A stretch of DNA of 30,538 bases from JBKBIP01 sp046297495 (GTDB lineage: Bacteria > Planctomycetota > Planctomycetia > Gemmatales > Gemmataceae), in contig JBKBIP010000046.1 of assembly GCA_046297495.1 (NCBI GenBank), forward strand, positions 1 through 30,538, read 5' to 3'. Both the position numbers and the translations under genes were made by a program. Shown piece after piece: positions 8,048-14,748 of the stretch. Every line of letters begins with the position of its first letter. Within the stretch, counting starts at the first letter, position 1. The notes under the pieces are model-generated. The model had not been told where the DNA came from, did not search any database, and saw nothing but the letters and a program-made list of their open reading frames with translations.

Positions 8048-8179
8048 TGCCCGTGGCAAGGAACGAGGAGGGGACCCACGCAAAGGGAAGTTGTGAACCT
8101 GGTCAGGCCGGAAGGAGCAGCCATAAGCAGCAAACCCTTGTGCAGTGGATCAGCCTCTCTGAGTCACCTACCACGGGCA
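8048..8179 (+). ncRNA. ffs: Signal recognition particle RNA, small bacterial type
   Basis: The RNA component of the signal recognition particle, which binds Ffh and delivers nascent membrane and secreted proteins to FtsY. The diagnostic domain IV is present: GGTCAGGCCGGAAGGAGC at 8101-8118, with the GGAA tetraloop at 8110-8113 and the asymmetric-loop sequences GGTCAGG and AGCAGCC around it. The strand closes into one long hairpin: AAGGG at 8093-8098 pairs with CCCTT at 8135-8139, CCAC with GTGG further out, and TGCCCGTGG (8048-8056) with CCACGGGCA (8171-8179). A CCTTTTGTTT follows the stem and probably ends transcription. At about 130 bases it is a little longer than the 114-base E. coli RNA. 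Its position upstream of dnaX is seen in many bacteria. The exact ends are inferred from pairing. Confidence 0.88.
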
Positions 8180-8227
8180 CCTTTTGTTTCGCGCGGAACG
8201 ATAGCAGCGAACTGGCAAACTCATTAG

Positions 8228-8571
8228 ATGACATCCATGAGTCGAGAACATCGATTCAACTTGGCGGAAAGGATCGCCGCGACGATGGCTTTTGATCGCA
8301 AGACCTTCAAGAATAAACTCCAAGACATCTTGGGGAGCGCCATCACGCATTTCTACATGGTCCAGTTGGCCAAGCGGAATCACCAAACCAAGTGGGTTCC
8401 GCATTGGAACACCGAGATGGACCGGCTGGTCAAGCGGCGAATTAGGTCGCCAAAGTGTGCAAGTTGAAGAAAATCGACAAGCAATTGCCTCCAGGCATTG
8501 AGGACGCTTTTTACACGCTGGTCCACGAGGCCGCCGAATTCGCGTTGCAACCAGAGGTGGATGACTCCTAA
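8228..8571 (+). pseudogene. Small hypothetical gene broken by one frameshift
   Basis: Two overlapping open frames read as one protein if a single base is restored near 8441-8446 (AATTAGGTCGCC). The first part (from ATG 8228 or 8237) gives MSREHRFNLAERIAATM...WNTEMDRLVKRRI; the second continues without a start codon as VAKVCKLKKIDKQLPPGIEDAFYTLV...EVDDS and stops at 8569-8571. The joined product is about 114 residues, soluble, basic in the middle and acidic at its end. The second frame has a stop directly before the junction, so the shift must lie within a few bases, fitting a lost A in an AA/AAA run. It may be a real decayed gene, a sequencing error or, less likely, programmed frameshifting. 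No family was recognised. It ends 13 bases before dnaX. Confidence 0.55.
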
Positions 8572-8584
8572 TTTTCAATAGACC

Positions 8585-10354
8585 ATGGCCAAGCAACCTG
8601 CCGCAGCCCCGAACTACACGGTTCTCGCCCGCCGCTACCGGCCCCAACAGTTCGACGATCTGGTCGGCCAAGAAGCGGTGGCGCGGGCCCTGCGTAATGC
8701 CTTGGAATGCAACCGTGTCGCTCACGCCTACCTGTTCACCGGGGCGCGCGGCGTGGGCAAGACCTCAACGGCGCGCATCCTGGCCAAGGCGCTGAACTGT
8801 GTCAAGGGACCGACCCCTACTCCTTGCGATGCGTGCGACATCTGCCAGAGCATCGCCGCCGGTGAGGATGTGGACGTGCTGGAAATCGACGGCGCCAGCA
8901 ACAACCGCATCGACGAAATCCGTGAAATCCGGCAGAACGTCCATTTTCGCCCCAGCCGGTCACGCTACAAAATTTACATCATCGACGAGGTCCACATGTT
9001 GACGACGGCGGCCTTCAATGGCTTGCTCAAGACCTTGGAAGAACCGCCGGCCCATGTCAAATTCATCTTCGCCACCACCGAAGTCCAGAAAATTCCGGTC
9101 ACGATCCTGTCGCGTTGTCAACGCTTTGACTTCATCGGCATCGGCACGCCGCGCATCGTCGAACGGCTGCGGCAGATCGTCGCCGAGGAACGGCTGGCGG
9201 CCGATGACGAAGCCCTGGAGCTGATCGCGCGCCGCGCCGGCGGCTCGATGCGCGACGCCCAATCGCTGCTCGACCAATTGTTGGCCTTCGGCAGTGACCA
9301 GCTGACGAGCGAGCAAGTCCATCACCTGCTGGGAACCGCCCAACCTGATCGCGTCGTTGAGCTGGCGGAAGCAATTTTGCAAGGGGACGCGCGCCAAGCC
9401 CTGGACCTGGTCGGCGCGGCCGCCGACGCGGGTTTACAGTTGGGGGAATTGCTCGATCAGCTCATCGACTACTGGCGTGATTTGATGGTGGTGCACTGCG
9501 CGGGAACAGAGGCCAAGAACCTGAGCGTACCCAGTCGATTTCGCGCTGTCCTGCAAACTCAGGCCAAGACGAAGTCGGTGGCTACCATCTTGGCTGGATT
9601 GGATATTCTCGCCACCACTAAGACTCGCTTGCGCGGCAGCGGGCAAGGCCGGGTGCTGCTGGAGATGGCCGTGGTGCGCCTGGCGCATCTGGAAGACTTG
9701 GTCCCGATCAGCCAGCTGGTCCAGCTGCTCCACACAGGAAATGCCGGGGGGACAACCACGCCGACAACGCGGTCGCCGACCCCGCGTTTATCAGCGTCCC
9801 CGCCCCCCTCTCCCGCGCCAGCGACCGGCGCGGGAAAAAAAAAAGAGGTGACCAGCCCCCTTGAACCAGCCCCCACGGCGGAACGTATCGTCAATGATGA
9901 ATCGTTAGCACAATTATGGCCGGAAGTTTTGGCTCAATTAGGTAAATTGCACGCCAGTAACCTGGAAAAGGCTGGCTTACCTGCAATTCTTGGACCAAAC
10001 ACTCTAGTATTACGCTTCTCGGCGGAATATAATCATCAAAGAGAGATGTGTCAGGCACCCGAACGGGTGCAACGCGTGGAGCAGACACTCCAAAAACTCA
10101 CGGGGCGCCCCTGGCATCTGCGACTGGAGGGGGGAACTACTCCTATTACCTCTCCATCATCCATCACCCAAACGGTAGCCCACTCGCCCCCCGCGGATCA
10201 ACCGCTGCCACGACACGAGGCCGAGCAGGCCCCTTTGATCCAACGGGCCGTGGAAGTTTTGGGCGCCAACCTCGTTCGCGTGGACGAGGGCTTCGGTACC
10301 GTTACGCCAATGTCCCCGGACCGCTCCGAAGACTCCGAACTCGAGGAGAGTTAG
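8585..10354 (+). CDS. dnaX: DNA polymerase III subunit tau (and predicted gamma)
   Basis: The clamp-loader ATPase subunit of DNA polymerase III, which loads the beta clamp and, as tau, links polymerase cores to the helicase. Visible in order: Walker A GARGVGKTS (53-61); the zinc module with Cys72, 81, 84 and 87; Walker B variant YIIDEVHML (131-139); sensor 1 FIFATTE; the arginine-finger motif ILSRCQRFDF; then the helical collar to about residue 375. A Pro/Thr/Ser-rich linker (about 380-435) carries GKKK, encoded by ten consecutive A (9835-9844). After it comes a tau-like C-terminal region of about 150 residues. The 589-residue length is usual for tau. The gene is followed five bases later by ybaB, whose ribosome site GAGGAGAG overlaps the dnaX 3' end. 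The upstream ribosome site is weak. Confidence 0.97.
   Translation: MAKQPAAAPNYTVLARRYRPQQFDDLVGQEAVARALRNALECNRVAHAYLFTGARGVGKTSTARILAKALNCVKGPTPTPCDACDICQSIAAGEDVDVLEIDGASNNRIDEIREIRQNVHFRPSRSRYKIYIIDEVHMLTTAAFNGLLKTLEEPPAHVKFIFATTEVQKIPVTILSRCQRFDFIGIGTPRIVERLRQIVAEERLAADDEALELIARRAGGSMRDAQSLLDQLLAFGSDQLTSEQVHHLLGTAQPDRVVELAEAILQGDARQALDLVGAAADAGLQLGELLDQLIDYWRDLMVVHCAGTEAKNLSVPSRFRAVLQTQAKTKSVATILAGLDILATTKTRLRGSGQGRVLLEMAVVRLAHLEDLVPISQLVQLLHTGNAGGTTTPTTRSPTPRLSASPPPSPAPATGAGKKKEVTSPLEPAPTAERIVNDESLAQLWPEVLAQLGKLHASNLEKAGLPAILGPNTLVLRFSAEYNHQREMCQAPERVQRVEQTLQKLTGRPWHLRLEGGTTPITSPSSITQTVAHSPPADQPLPRHEAEQAPLIQRAVEVLGANLVRVDEGFGTVTPMSPDRSEDSELEES
9835..9844 (+). other. A10 slippage site within dnaX
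   Basis: Ten consecutive A residues read in frame as GGA AAA AAA AAA GAG. Reading one base back gives AGA GGT GAC CAG CCC CCT and then TGA at 9862-9864. Reading one base forward gives AAG AGG and then TGA at 9849-9851. Either slip therefore makes a truncated product of about 422-426 residues, the size expected for the gamma form. Confidence 0.6.
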
Positions 10355-10359
10355 ACACC

Positions 10360-10701
10360 ATGTTCAAGGAACTCGGCCAGATCGCCGGCCTGATGAAACA
10401 ACTGCCCAAGATCAAGGAAGAAATGGAACGCTTCCAACAGCAGCTGGGGCAAATCCAGGCCGAGGGGGACGCGGGCGCCGGCATGGTGCGGGTGCGCGTC
10501 AATGGGCGGATGGAAATTCTGTCCTGCGCGATTAGCCCCGAAACCTTGGCGGATCGCGAAATGCTGGAAGACCTGATCCGCGCCGCCACCAACCAGGCCA
10601 TCACCAAAGTCCGCCAGCAAGTCGCGGAAGAATCGGCCAAGATGGCGACCAACTTGGGCTTGCCGATGGGGGGGCTTGGCTTGCCAGGGCTGGGGGGATG
10701 A
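10360..10701 (+). CDS. ybaB: YbaB/EbfC nucleoid-associated protein
   Basis: A 113-residue small DNA-binding protein of the YbaB/EbfC family, which binds DNA as a dimer and is thought to organise the nucleoid. It begins MFKELGQIAGLMKQLPKIKEEMERFQQQLGQ, the family's N-terminal coiled helix, then GAGMVRVRVNGRMEILSCAISPE (beta-sheet core) and the C-terminal helix DLIRAATNQAITKVRQ. A Gly/Leu/Met-rich tail closes it. The start at ATG 10360 is chosen because the family begins with this helix and GAGGAGAG sits just upstream; the frame is open further 5' only inside dnaX. It is part of the dnaX-ybaB-recR cluster found in most bacteria. Confidence 0.93.
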   Translation: MFKELGQIAGLMKQLPKIKEEMERFQQQLGQIQAEGDAGAGMVRVRVNGRMEILSCAISPETLADREMLEDLIRAATNQAITKVRQQVAEESAKMATNLGLPMGGLGLPGLGG

Positions 10702-10716
10702 GTGAGATGTTGGGCG

Positions 10717-10735
10717 GGCGAGCCACCGGCTCGCC
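10717..10735 (+). repeat. Hairpin element GGCGAGCC-ACC-GGCTCGCC
   Basis: A perfect 8-bp inverted repeat with a three-base loop in the spacer between ybaB and recR. It is preceded by GCG, and so contains the GCGGGCGAGCC core shared with the dispersed element copies at 2351, 22921 and 25154. Confidence 0.6.
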
Positions 10736-10816
10736 ACATTCGCATCGCTGCATCATCGAATCGAAGAGCATCCCAGTTCCCGAGACCGCCCACGGGACTG
10801 TGTGGGGATAAATACG

Positions 10817-11419
10817 GTGGACGTGCAACCGTTAGGAGCCATCGCCCGATTAGCGGAAGAACTCAACAAATTACCAGGCATCGGGCCGAAATCGGCCGAG
10901 CGTTTGACTCATTACCTTCTCGCGGCGGAACGGGATCAGGTTCTGGCCTTGGCGGATGCCTTGCGAGCCATTAAGGAGAATGTCCGCTTATGCCGGCAAT
11001 GTCACTACTTGACCGAAAGCGAATTGTGTGTCATCTGCTCCGACCCGCGCCGCGATCCGTCGGTGCTGTGCGTGGTCGAGCAGCCGCGCGATCTGGTCAA
11101 CATCGAACGCACCAACAGCTTTCGGGGGTTGTACCATGTGCTGCACGGTCGGCTGGCTCCGCTGGAGAACATCGGTCCGGAACAACTGACCGTGGACAGC
11201 CTGTTGTGCCGGGTACGCCAAGGGGCGGTTCAAGAAGTGATCATGGCCACCAACCCAAACATGGAAGGGGACGGCACCGCCCTCTACATCTCCAGCGTTC
11301 TGGCGGGTTCGGGAGTGCGGATCACGCGGTTGGCGCGCGGCTTGCCTTCGGGATCGGCCCTGGAATTCGTCAACCATCAGGTGCTGACCGACGCCTTGCA
11401 AGGCCGTCAAGTATTTTGA
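10817..11419 (+). CDS. recR: Recombination mediator protein RecR
   Basis: RecR acts with RecF and RecO to load RecA on gapped DNA during recombinational repair. Seen here: the helix-hairpin-helix LPGIGPKSAERL close to the N-terminus, the four-cysteine zinc finger CRQC...CVIC, and the Toprim domain with VLCVVEQPRDLVNIE and FRGLYHVLHG, ending in GVRITRLARGLPSGSALEFVNHQVLTDAL. Length is 200 residues from the GTG at 10817, matching the family; a GTG at 10802 would add five residues. Neither start has a strong ribosome site (GGGG lies about nine bases before 10817), so the start is uncertain. It lies 115 bases after ybaB, separated by the hairpin at 10717, and is probably co-transcribed. Confidence 0.95.
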   Translation: MDVQPLGAIARLAEELNKLPGIGPKSAERLTHYLLAAERDQVLALADALRAIKENVRLCRQCHYLTESELCVICSDPRRDPSVLCVVEQPRDLVNIERTNSFRGLYHVLHGRLAPLENIGPEQLTVDSLLCRVRQGAVQEVIMATNPNMEGDGTALYISSVLAGSGVRITRLARGLPSGSALEFVNHQVLTDALQGRQVF

Positions 11420-11528
11420 TGACCATATTATGGTGACGCGGTTCGGAACAACCGCTTTCCGCCCGGGCTCTGGCTGGGCGCCAACAACGTGAACTCCTGA
11501 TTGGACGTGCAAGAATAGGGAACAGGCC

Positions 11529-13031
11529 ATGATGCGACTTGAAACATCCATGAATCTGCGGCAGGAGATGAGACTGGTTCTCGCTCCGCGCATGATTCAA
11601 TCGATGGAGATTCTGCAGTTGCCGGTCATGGCCCTGCAAGAACGCATCTTGCAAGAGCTGCAAGAAAATCCTGTGCTGGAGCTGAAAGACGACTTCAACG
11701 ACGAAGACGGCGCGGGAAACTCCGAAGACAACGAAGGGCCAGCCGTCAGCGTCGAGGAACGGGACGACGACAGCGAACGGGAGCTGGTCATCGACGAAAA
11801 CAGCGACAACGAATTGGACTTCGACCGCCTGGACGCCATTAGCCGCGATTGGGAGGATCATTTTAACGAGGAACACCACCTCTCGCGCAACGGCCTGGAC
11901 GAGGAAAGCGACCGCAAACACGACGCCATGCAGAACATGCCGTCGCGGCCGCAGTCGCTTCAGGATTATCTCGCCGACCAAGTCAGCTTTCTCGACGTGA
12001 CCGGCGAGCAGGAACAGCTCATCCGCTACCTAATCACACACATCGACGATAATGGCTACCTCTCGACCTCATTGGAGGACATCGCGCGTAGCTATCCCAT
12101 TCCGGTGACGCTGGATCAAGTCGAGTTGGCCTTGCGCCAGGTGCAGAAATTCGATCCGCGCGGCGTCGGCGCCCGCGACATGGCCGAATGTCTGCTGTTG
12201 CAGCTTACCCCGGAAGTACCGCACCATGAGACCTTGCGCGTCCTCATCCTGCACCATTTGGATGACATCCAGCACAACCGCTTGCCGGTGATTCAGCGCC
12301 GTACCGGCTTCGACATGCACACCATCAAGGAGGCCATTGAGGCCCTCAAGCACTTGAATCCCCGGCCCGGAGCGCAGTTCCGCTCCGACAGCATTCCTTA
12401 CGTGGTGCCGGACATCGTCGTCGAGCGCGACGAGCATGGCGCCTACAACGTCCGCCTCATGGACGACTGGACGCCCAACATCTACATCAGCCGGCGCTAC
12501 ATCGAGCTGTACCGCGACCGCAGCGCCGATCCGAAGGCCAAGGAGTATCTCAAACGCAAGATTCAGGCGGCCCAGTGGTTGATGGATTCGATTGAGCAGC
12601 GGCGCAACACGCTGGAAAAAGTAACGCGGGCCATCATCGAGCATCAACGCAATTTCCTGGAACATGGCCCCGAACACATCGAGCCGCTCAAGATGCAGCA
12701 GATTGCCGACCAGGTGGGGGTTCACGTCACCACCGTCAGCCGGGCCGTTGATGACAAGTGGGTGCAAACGCCGCGGGGCCTGTTCCCGCTCAAACGCTTC
12801 TTCGGCGGCGGCACCCACACCGCCAACGGCGAGGAAGTGGCCTGGGAAACCATCAAGCAAAAGCTGCTGGAGATCGTCGGCAACGAGGACAAGGCCAATC
12901 CGTTGTCCGATGAAGACCTCATGGACAAACTCCAAGAAGCCGGCTACCCTGTCGCGCGCCGCACCGTCACCAAGTATCGCAAGATGCTCAACATCCCCTC
13001 CTCACGGCAACGCAAGGAATGGACGGAATGA
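11529..13031 (+). CDS. rpoN: RNA polymerase sigma-54 factor
   Basis: Sigma-54 directs RNA polymerase to -24/-12 promoters and needs an AAA+ enhancer-binding protein to melt DNA. Region I is Gln- and Leu-rich (NLRQEMRLVLAPRMIQSMEILQ, about 9-30, activator contact). Region II is a long acidic linker (about 52-130, many D/E). The core-binding domain follows, starting near RPQSLQDYLADQV, then IPYVVPDIVVERDE. The helix-turn-helix is around LKMQQIADQVGVHVTTVSRAV (about 387-407). The RpoN box is RRTVTKYRKMLNIPSSRQR at about 477-495, which reads the -24 element. The total of 500 residues is normal. It lies 109 bases beyond recR. No sigma-54-type promoter was recognised in this window, so its targets lie elsewhere. 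Confidence 0.97.
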   Translation: MMRLETSMNLRQEMRLVLAPRMIQSMEILQLPVMALQERILQELQENPVLELKDDFNDEDGAGNSEDNEGPAVSVEERDDDSERELVIDENSDNELDFDRLDAISRDWEDHFNEEHHLSRNGLDEESDRKHDAMQNMPSRPQSLQDYLADQVSFLDVTGEQEQLIRYLITHIDDNGYLSTSLEDIARSYPIPVTLDQVELALRQVQKFDPRGVGARDMAECLLLQLTPEVPHHETLRVLILHHLDDIQHNRLPVIQRRTGFDMHTIKEAIEALKHLNPRPGAQFRSDSIPYVVPDIVVERDEHGAYNVRLMDDWTPNIYISRRYIELYRDRSADPKAKEYLKRKIQAAQWLMDSIEQRRNTLEKVTRAIIEHQRNFLEHGPEHIEPLKMQQIADQVGVHVTTVSRAVDDKWVQTPRGLFPLKRFFGGGTHTANGEEVAWETIKQKLLEIVGNEDKANPLSDEDLMDKLQEAGYPVARRTVTKYRKMLNIPSSRQRKEWTE

Positions 13032-13068
13032 ACGGTTTGTGCCGCGCCCAATCCTTTGGGCTGCTCGA

Positions 13069-13710
13069 TCAAGCCGTTTCGTCGAGAATCCGTCGCGCCA
13101 CTTCGGCAATGGCGATGCCCAACGCGCGGGTTTCGGCTTCGTCGAGATGGATGCCATCCACAGGACTACTGGAAATCACTGAGCCGGCGTCAAAGAAATG
13201 ACAGCGGAAGAAATCGGCGACGGCGCGGTACGCTCCACCAAATTTTCTCGATTCCGGCACGCTGTCCCCAAACATGAGGTCCATCATCCCCGACGGTTGG
13301 TTGAATGGCGGCGGCGCGACGAGCAGCACCGGCGGCGCGGACTTGCCGCCGGGAGCGCTATTGCTTTTCAGCACGATGTCGATGAGCGCGCCGCAGCCGC
13401 GCGCGGCCATGGCGGCGGTGGCTTGCTGATGAACCTGCAAATCGTTGGTGCCCAGCATGACAATGACGAGGTCGAGCGGGCTGTGCGCTTCCAGCAACGG
13501 CGGCAGCATCTCCTTGCCGCTGCGGTTGGCGGCATACGGCGAATCACGCACCGTCGTCCGGCCATTCAGGGCCTCCTCGATGACGCGCACGCCGGCTCCT
13601 AATTGCGCCTGCATGATATTGGGCCAACGTTTCTCGAAGGGATAACGCCCAGCACCGCTCGGCATGAAACCCCAGGTCAGCGAATCGCCGAACACCAAGA
13701 TCGTCTTCAT
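13069..13710 (-). CDS. SGNH/GDSL-family hydrolase (arylesterase-like)
   Basis: A 213-residue SGNH hydrolase, expected to cleave esters or thioesters. The four blocks are visible: GDSLTWG with the nucleophile Ser10; the block II Gly in EEALNGRTT (about 50); GTNDLQ with the oxyanion Asn at 89; and SPVDGIHLD with Asp185 and His188. No signal peptide is seen, so it is likely cytoplasmic, like the arylesterase/TesA-like subgroup that begins MKTILVFGDSLTWG. AGAAGGG precedes the ATG, and the gene starts only 12 bases after the stop of the SMP-30-like gene, so the two form one operon. The substrate is unknown; the partner suggests a step in sugar or lactone breakdown, but this is a guess. Confidence 0.9.
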   Translation of the reverse strand: MKTILVFGDSLTWGFMPSGAGRYPFEKRWPNIMQAQLGAGVRVIEEALNGRTTVRDSPYAANRSGKEMLPPLLEAHSPLDLVIVMLGTNDLQVHQQATAAMAARGCGALIDIVLKSNSAPGGKSAPPVLLVAPPPFNQPSGMMDLMFGDSVPESRKFGGAYRAVADFFRCHFFDAGSVISSSPVDGIHLDEAETRALGIAIAEVARRILDETA

Positions 13711-13722
13711 GGTGGCACCCTT

Positions 13723-14607
13723 CTACTTGTGCCAGCGTTGCCATTCGAGGCCGGGACGGTCCACGCGAAAGCGCACCAACCGCCGGTGTTGCACTTCGGT
13801 GACATAGGCAGTCCGGCCATCGGGACCGCCGAAACAGATATTGCTCGGGGCGTTGCCGAGCACGTTGATTTCCTTCAGCACTTCCCCTTTCGGTGACAGC
13901 TTGACGATGGTTCCCTTGCCATAGCGCGTGACATACAGATTGCCATCGACATCGCAGCGCATGCCGTCGAAACCGTGATCGGGAAATTCCTTCAGCAAAC
14001 GCTTATCCGTCAAGGACCCGTCCGAGGCGATGGTGAAGGCCCAGATTTGGCGCTGCACGCTTTCGTTGACGTACAGCGTCTTGCCGTCGGGACTGATCTC
14101 GATGCCGTTGGTAGTGCCCATGTTGTCGGCTACCTTTGTCACCTTGCCATTCCGATCGATGCGCCAGATCTGCCCGGTCTGCTTGCCCCAGTTCGGATCG
14201 CTGGCATAGAGCACACCCTCGGCAGTAATGGCTAGGTCATTGGGTTGGTTCATGCTGGCTTCATGGGCGAAGACGGTGATTTTCTTGGTTTTCGGATCGA
14301 TCTTCAAGATGTTGTGATTGACGTAATCGGCGACGTACATCATGCCGTTTTTGTCAAAGCGGATGCCGTTGCCGACGCTCTTGTTCGGCAGCTCGACGAA
14401 TACTTCCGCCTTGCCATCGGGAGTCACGCGGGCAATGTCGCCGCGCTTTTCCAGGTTGACGACATAGATATTTCCCTGAGCGTCCGTCGCCGGTCCTTCG
14501 ATGCCAGTGGTGAAACTGTTCTTTTCCGTCAGCGGCTCCGCTACGAACAATGCCGCCGGCTCCGCGGACAATAAATTGATACAAGTTAATACAAGAAGAT
14601 GGTACAT
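13723..14607 (-). CDS. SMP-30/gluconolactonase-like beta-propeller protein
   Basis: A 294-residue secreted protein with a six-bladed propeller of the SMP-30/gluconolactonase (LRE-like) type. Blades are visible as repeats of about 40-45 residues: GPATDAQGNIYVVNLE, GIRFDKNGMMYVADYVNH, PNDLAITAEGVLYASDPN, TNGIEISPDGKTLYVNES, FDGMRCDVDGNLYVTRYG and PSNICFGGPDGRTAYVT. The family's metal ligands are suggested by Glu in the first blade, Asn in GTTNGIEIS and Asp in HGFDGMRCD, so lactone hydrolysis is plausible. A short signal peptide (MYHLLVLTCINLLSA) begins at ATG 14607; GAGGAA at 14616-14621, eight bases upstream, favours this start over an in-frame codon at 14637. It is the first gene of the two-gene unit with the SGNH hydrolase. 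Confidence 0.88.
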   Translation of the reverse strand: MYHLLVLTCINLLSAEPAALFVAEPLTEKNSFTTGIEGPATDAQGNIYVVNLEKRGDIARVTPDGKAEVFVELPNKSVGNGIRFDKNGMMYVADYVNHNILKIDPKTKKITVFAHEASMNQPNDLAITAEGVLYASDPNWGKQTGQIWRIDRNGKVTKVADNMGTTNGIEISPDGKTLYVNESVQRQIWAFTIASDGSLTDKRLLKEFPDHGFDGMRCDVDGNLYVTRYGKGTIVKLSPKGEVLKEINVLGNAPSNICFGGPDGRTAYVTEVQHRRLVRFRVDRPGLEWQRWHK

Positions 14608-14615
14608 GCGGTTGG

Positions 14616-14621
14616 TTCCTC
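14616..14621 (-). promoter_or_regulatory. Shine-Dalgarno deciding the SMP-30-like start
   Basis: GAGGAA on the minus strand, eight bases before ATG 14607. It also lies inside the longer alternative reading frame from 14637, which has no comparable site. Confidence 0.55.
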
Positions 14622-14748
14622 GTTGACGCAATCTCAAGAACCGTGATGAACACAGAGCAGGCTTCCTATTATCCGTAGGATTTTTACTCTTTTTTTGTAG
14701 GGTATCGGTTTTCTGGTTCCATCGGTTCCCATCATTTCTGGGCGTCTG

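Noticed and set aside
7292..8083. 263-codon antisense frame over the cyclophilin gene
   Set aside because: It overlaps a well-supported gene and its promoter region, has no ribosome site and no recognisable domain.
10048..10359. Extension of ybaB into dnaX
   Set aside because: Shadow of dnaX in another frame. The family starts at MFKELGQI and has its own ribosome site.
11420..11528. Terminator between recR and rpoN
   Set aside because: CCATATTATGG and a GC-rich imperfect repeat are present, but the stems are short and no T-run follows.
12069..12935. 288-codon antisense frame in rpoN
   Set aside because: A mirror of a high-GC conserved gene. Composition is typical of antisense frames and no family is recognised.
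14638..14748. T-rich stretch near 14680-14700 as terminator of the Mrp operon
   Set aside because: The T-run is on the wrong strand for the minus-strand operon and no stem precedes it.
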